This document shows, piece after piece, positions 58,721 through 64,000 of a stretch of 64,000 bases of DNA. The position numbers were made by a program, and so were the translations under genes. Position 1 is the stretch's first letter; each line of letters opens with the position of its first letter. Source of the DNA: Lepidonotus clava (lineage: Eukaryota > Annelida > Polychaeta > Phyllodocida > Polynoidae); the NCBI GenBank assembly GCA_936440205.1, contig OW387150.1:11196152-11260151 (forward strand). Direction: 5' to 3'. Below the pieces are notes generated by a model. That model ran no database searches and had not been told where the DNA came from. It saw only the letters and a program-made list of their open reading frames with translations.

Positions 58721-60799
58721 GTAAGTGAAGATTTCAGCTTTATCTTAGGGTTGACAACAATAAAGAGGCATCGGGTGAGAAGTATGAGCCCCAGAGATGC
58801 AGCGAATCACCCACATTTGTCAATTTGGTCAGGTAATTCCCCCATCATACCGGGGACGAGAGGCAGGTGCCCTTGTTTACATTCAGAGATCGGGGACCTG
58901 CTTGACGTGTCGCTAGGAGAATTCACCTTACCGTAAGGTGGTGAATGGGAAGTTGTCTTATCGTTATTAACATTCCTTAGACCTGCTACCAAAGCCTCTG
59001 ATCTCTAAGAGTTTAATGATGATCTGCCAGTCTGATTATTGTGTAGCCTATTTCAGTTGGAGACCTCGGCCAGGTCAAAGTGAACTCGGACTTCAAAGCA
59101 AAGTCCACTTTCTTCCACTCTCTTTTTCTGGCCAGTCTAGCTCTCACTCTAGCCTAGGCCCCCACTCTAGTGAGTCTATGGCCCATACTATTGGATCAAT
59201 GTCCATACTATGGACCATGGATTAATCAAATTGAGACCTGCTGTCCTCACAAGGACAGTAGGCTAATTATTCAGTAGCCTAATTATTGGAGGGAGAAAGT
59301 TTTCTGAGGTCATTCAGTTCCTTTGAAGTGAAGCCACCCACAATGTCATGGGGCCTATGCAAAATGCAATGTGGGTTGTAGATCTAACTTAGAGTTAGAT
59401 CTAGGCCTAGGATAAATGACAGGAAATTGTAAATATTTCACCAAGAAAATCTGATGCAAAAAAAACTGCTTTGAATGGTGTTTTGTGGGATTTCTGAATT
59501 TTCAAGAATATCCAGGACTAGGCCTATTTGAGTTAGTTTTTCAGCCTATGTTGCAAGAACACAACTTTATTACTTTTTTTATTGGCCTTAAAAATGGAGC
59601 CTTGGAAGGGGGGGGGGGGGCAGGGCGGCTGTAGACAACTAGAATCTAGGAATACTAAGGAAGGGTTTTTCGATTTTCTTATGGATTTTTACCTCCATCC
59701 ATTTAGTAGTTATACAGGGGTCGAATAGCATGCGCCTGGTGGCCTGAGGTCCCCAGAAAATCCGTCGGGCCGACAGGTTTTCATGTTGAGGGGACCGACT
59801 GGCTCCCAAAAAATCCAATAATATAAGAAAAAAGTATCAAAAGGGCCACTCAACCCCTAGTTTGGTTCCCCAAGCTTTGATATAAAGGGACCCGACTGCC
59901 CCCCAAATGGTTGTACCTTATTTCGACCCCTGAATTTATACTTAGGGCTAAATAATATCAAGCGTGGACGTGGCTAGGATGCGTCTGATCTTTCTGATAC
60001 TACCGCTAAAAAATATACTTAGGGCCTAATAGAATCTACTTTTTTGACCAGGAAGTTACAGTTAACGTGATGATTACAAATTAAGCGAGAAGGAGAAGGC
60101 CCATATCACCTGCAAAAAACGATCCTGCAACAACCTCACAGAGAGAGACCATAACGTAACTGTTCAAATACAATATCTTGCACATCATGATGTGGTAACA
60201 GAAAACCACTGATAAGCTGCCTTATCTAATATGGCCTTGCTTTCATAGCATCTGCCTAATGGTTGGTTGACACTAACGCATATCAGGCACAAGCTATGGA
60301 GAGATTAACCATCACTTTCAGTATGGTCTCAGTTTTGGGGAGTCCCTTAATATATTTGTATAGTTATAGCTTTTGGGAAGGACTCCCTCAATCACTGATT
60401 CAGTCAATCACGTCTGCAGTCATTTAATTCTCGTTGATCTCAATGACTGGTTATACAATTCCATGTTTAGTGGAACCCATTCCAACAGAGACATGAAAAT
60501 GCTGGTCCAACTCCTTTTCTGCTTCGCTACACTAGACATTGGCATATGGTGCAGAGCAGGCAAATACTGGAGGGATCTGATTGTACAAAGGGATTTCAAT
60601 TGATAACAAGTCAAACTTTGACAAACTAAGCAGTTGCTCGTATCTGCAGCCTTATCTATGTTCACCAGGCAAGAAAGGACCTAAAAACTTATGACTTTCG
60701 AAGGATCATAGGGGTAAATAAGACATAATTGCCATTTAATAACTCATTTCTTTGAGTATCTAATCTATTTTAAGAATTCACTAATAATTTTTTAAGGTT

Positions 60800-60985
60800 T
60801 TAATGCATGCATCTGCCGGGTGCATAGCTTTTAAAAATTTGCACCCAGGAACTGTTCTGTGCACCCACAGGTGTTTAAGGCTATTTATTCTATCAAAAAT
60901 GCGTGCACCTGCCGGGTGCACACTTTTTAAAAGTGTGCACCCGTCGGCCAAAACGTACACCCAGGTGCAGGGTGCACCCTTAATT
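60800..60985. repeat. GGGTGCA/TGCACCC short repeats with a small palindrome
   Basis: CTGCCGGGTGCA occurs twice, with several TGCACCC words between. GTGCACACTTTTTAAAAGTG sits in a near-perfect palindrome (about 60916-60941). Looks like a small, decayed non-autonomous element. Confidence 0.5.
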
Positions 60986-61078
60986 CCGTACACTGATTTT
61001 CAAACATGTTAACATTCTTACTAATTACAACACCTGCTAGAAATATCAAAATGTTCATATTTCAATGTTTCCTTTCAG

Positions 61079-61331
61079 AATGGACATAGATGAGGCGTTG
61101 ACCAACATAGTGGGCGAATATGGCAGGGCGCAGCGGCAGTTTTTCTGGGTGTTGGTGTGGGCCACCATCATATCCACCATGCAGACCCTGCACATGGTGT
61201 TCATCGGGGCCGAGCCGAAAGACTTCTTCTGCGCACACGGTCTCAAACAGTCACCGGGGTGTCCGAAGGAGGGCGATACGTGCGCGCAGTACCTCTTCCC
61301 AAACAGCGAGTTCACCTCAATTGTCTCAGAG
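61079..61331 (+). CDS. SLC22-family organic ion transporter, first coding exon (partial gene)
   Basis: The exon runs from acceptor TTTCCTTTCAG to donor GAG|GTAAGA; translation starts at ATG 61080. It encodes 84 residues: MDIDEALTNIVGEYGRAQRQ (amphipathic N-terminus), then a hydrophobic segment FFWVLVWATIISTMQTLHMV, the FIGAEPKDFFCAHG segment and Cys residues (SPGCPKEGDTC) of the large extracellular loop. This N-terminal plan (G-x-YGRxQ, TM1, F-x-x-C) is that of SLC22 organic cation/anion transporters of the major facilitator superfamily, which move organic ions across the plasma membrane. The substrate cannot be told. The remaining exons lie beyond the window or were not found in the next 2.7 kb. 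Confidence 0.7.
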
Positions 61332-64000
61332 GTAAGACTTGAATCTGGAAAAATATCATTATCAAATAGGACATTTTTCCTGGTATGTAGTTATTTTTGG
61401 TAGAGAAAAAAGGAAGAGTCTACGTGGCAGTGAGAGAGGTGTGCCTGTTTTGGTGGTAGTTCCCTGAGATAATATCCAGCACCAGGGAAAACCCCGACCT
61501 AATTATGTGTATGAAACGGCGGTGGATGCCATGGTACTGAACGCTCTGATGCTATCACTGATAAGCAATTATTCCTTTAGAAAATAAGAACAAATACCAA
61601 AGAACAGACATGGCTAGATAAAGTTGATAATAGTTGTTTTTGTTTATTTCATTTTTTTTCTATTTCTTAACGTCCTCAGGTTAACCACCAAATGATTTCT
61701 TGATCAAATGACAATGTCTAGTTCTTAATCTAATCAATTACACATTATAGCAACTTTATAATTGTTTTGTATACAGTAACATCCTCAGGTTCCCTGGATC
61801 TTCCAGACGTAGTACAATGTATAAGTTGAAAAATAAATGTATATATCATCAGGACTTCATTCCTGACGTTTATGTTTAAAATTCTAATTGCTTCTTATTA
61901 AAGAATTAGAAAACACAGGATTAACATTAGTGTATCTAACTTTTTATAGTTTTTCATCAGTCCAGAGTGAAATTCCTGTGTAATTTAGTGGATAGGTTTC
62001 GAGATAGGAACATGCCTGGCGTGTTTTTTCACCTGACAGGTGTAAAGATGTGGCAAACATTGAATGTACATCTGTGCAATAACCCACCCATGCGATGATC
62101 CATGAATAATTTACAACCGAGTGCCTCTAAGGGGAAAATTTCCACTTGTATTAAAGAAACTGCAACATAACTTTACTGAAGTTAACGGTGCTCATTCAGT
62201 ATTCAAGCTGGAGTCTTTGTACAAAATATGAATATGTATTTTTAATTACCCTGACGTGTCCTGAATATATTTGGTTACAGTTTGAACACCAAGGCACGCT
62301 TGCATTGATAATACATCTCGCAATATGAAAGAATAAAATGTAGGTGTACAGAGTCTAAAAATCATGTGGTTAAAAAAAATGTGCTGGCAGGGTACATCTG
62401 AGACAACAAATAAAAATATTTTAAGTTTGTAAACCAAGGTATGGCATAGGTATATCAAGGGTGAAACACATGTATAGAGTGAGTGTAAACGGGGTAGGGG
62501 CTTGGAAAAAAAAAACTACCCGCATTAACACTTCGCTCTCATAATTGATCATACCTAATCATCAAATTTCAATGCGGAATCCTGTAGGAGAAATAATACG
62601 TTTTTTTCTCTTGGTGAATTATACCAGAAAAAGATAAATAAACTGTTAGAAAAAAGGTGAACATACAAACTATTTGCAGTATTGACACCCAATATGCTCA
62701 GCACCTGTTAAGCCCTACCTCAGCACGAGTACCTTGTGTAAACAGGATCGATCCAACAAACAGTGGTCGTGTAATGTCATTGTGCCGCATTGAGTGTGTC
62801 CATACTCTGTGGATACTGATCGTCGTCTAGGTGACTTCGGACCACCCACACTTTACAGTCATGATGTCCTATATAGTCAGTGGGAATATCTATATGCAGT
62901 TACGATATCTATTTATCTATGTAGACATATGAATATATATGAAGATATTTCTATATCTACATTTTTGTATATGTTTTCGATATATATCTGTATAGATATA
63001 TCTAAATATTATATATGTATTGTATATCTATCTGTCTATCTATCTATGATTCTATCCACAGCTATCTATTTGCATCTCTGTGAATCCATATGGAAATCCG
63101 CGTATATCCTCAATTTGTCTTAAATAGTTAAATATTAAATGTAAGTTCTAAACAAAGCTGATATTGATTTTTCTGCCCGAGAAAATCAATAACATCATCA
63201 GGATGCCCTTTTAATTTACTTTACTACTCCATTGGGTTAAACAAATTTAGAGCATCAGGTATTAGGAAGCCCAGGTCAACCCAATAATTTTATCGTGACA
63301 AGACAAATTCAGACAGCCCAATTTCTAATTCCGGTTAGTGATTATAGTTCACCTCAGGGGAATTTTAAAAAGCACATGGTATTTAGTCTGCATGCCTTCG
63401 GGTATACTAAGCTTAAGGTCACGAACTGACAACTTGTCAAGGAAATCCCCTTCGTCATTTCACTTTAATTAAATAGCCCCATTATTCTCTGTAGCAAAGG
63501 AAGTTAAAAGGTCGGGTTATATATAATCGTAAGAAATCATTTTTCATAAAAAGCTAATATAAAACCCTCTTTGCAGATTAATAGTATCTCAGTTTCAGTA
63601 ATGGTTCAATTTGCGATTTTCTTCAAATAGGATTTCTTGTTAGAGGATTATTCCCTATTACCATTACTCTACATAGCAAGTACGTATCAAGCTTAGCGTT
63701 GAAATGAACAGTTAGGTGTCTGGCCCCACCTGATACACGTCAATAAGATTATGCACCATGTCTCTGTATGAATACATGCCATTCAATAATCTATAAAGAA
63801 TGTATGCTTGCGCCTAGTTTCTGTCATTGTATACGTGGCGGCTGAGGACCGGGGCCCACTATATGAATTATTCTAAGCAGTAAAAGAAAAATGAGACAGA
63901 GAGAACTTAACAGGCTATAAAAACGGCAACCCTCAATTGTTATGCAAAGTAGTAGATGTTATACATTTCTGATTGAATGATAAACCGACACAAACTTGGT
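61332..64000. other. Probable intron of the SLC22 gene
   Basis: AT-rich, with a TATC/TCTA-rich low-complexity stretch at 62885-63055. No further transporter exon recognised, and no RNA gene. Confidence 0.45.

Larger units (their letters stand above)
57888..61078. other. Upstream region of the SLC22 gene
   Basis: No coding exon supported. Dense in AGGCCTA words (58080-58450). It contains a CTCF-like site (58626), a probable untranslated exon ending at 58720, a G run (59610-59621) and a short repeat block near 60800-60980. The 60373-60603 frame is unrecognised. Confidence 0.5.

Noticed and set aside
61120-61342. Alternative frames within the SLC22 exon
   Set aside because: Only the frame from ATG 61080 has a membrane segment and the SLC22 N-terminal pattern.
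62794-63123. 109-codon frame near the right edge
   Set aside because: Mostly a TATC-rich low-complexity tract; no domain.

Overview
The window is nuclear DNA of an animal. Host genes are split by GT-AG (and some GC-AG) introns and encode PAN/apple plus fibrinogen-related lectins and an SLC22-type membrane transporter. Single-ORF Ty3/Gypsy retrotransposons, a Polinton/Maverick-type element and frequent TAGGCCTA-like words in the last 6 kb suggest a marine bilaterian invertebrate. The sequence alone does not tell me which phylum.

Layout. 1-15032: a tandem cluster of three four-exon genes (about 1457-3360, 4784-7390, 11727-14397) that would each give a secreted PAN + fibrinogen-C lectin of about 334 residues. 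The second and third are recent duplicates. The first carries an in-frame TGA in its signal-peptide exon. Introns and spacers hold a MITE with a 31-bp minisatellite, a foldback repeat cluster and a GT microsatellite. 15039-46955: a 31.9-kb Polinton/Maverick (adintovirus-like) element with an exact 6-bp target duplication TATACA. It carries protein-primed polB, retroviral-type integrase, FtsK-like packaging ATPase, double-jelly-roll major capsid protein, adenain-like protease and several small virion-type genes. It also carries dUTPase, a BIR-like protein, a RING protein, a PC4-like protein, zinc-ribbon proteins and a minus-strand mucin-like membrane protein. It is mostly open, with about two breaks, both in the polB region; one is a nested MITE. 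46962-47946: host spacer. 47947-57882: two young Ty3/Gypsy elements, one inserted in the 3' LTR of the other. Each has identical LTRs and looks whole. 57888-64000: a host locus with a CTCF-like site, a probable 5' untranslated exon and the first coding exon of an SLC22-family transporter that continues past the window.

The Polinton is the unusual part. Its plus-strand genes run replication and accessory functions first, then integrase, ATPase, core and minor virion genes, capsid and protease. Two long gene-poor tracts (17.3-25.2 kb and 42.9-46.8 kb) are full of tandem repeats, hairpins and promoter-like sites. Its ends are not the usual long matching terminal inverted repeats. The left end is a tandem array of palindromes and the right end is a 113-bp foldback. 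Both ends carry an ATF/CRE-like site next to an inward-facing TATA box, recalling the adenovirus E1A and E4 ends. A short motif of the form AAATGTTCTTGNGATAA recurs at many gene junctions and looks like an element-specific transcription signal.

All domain calls come from motifs read by eye. No database or structure search was run.
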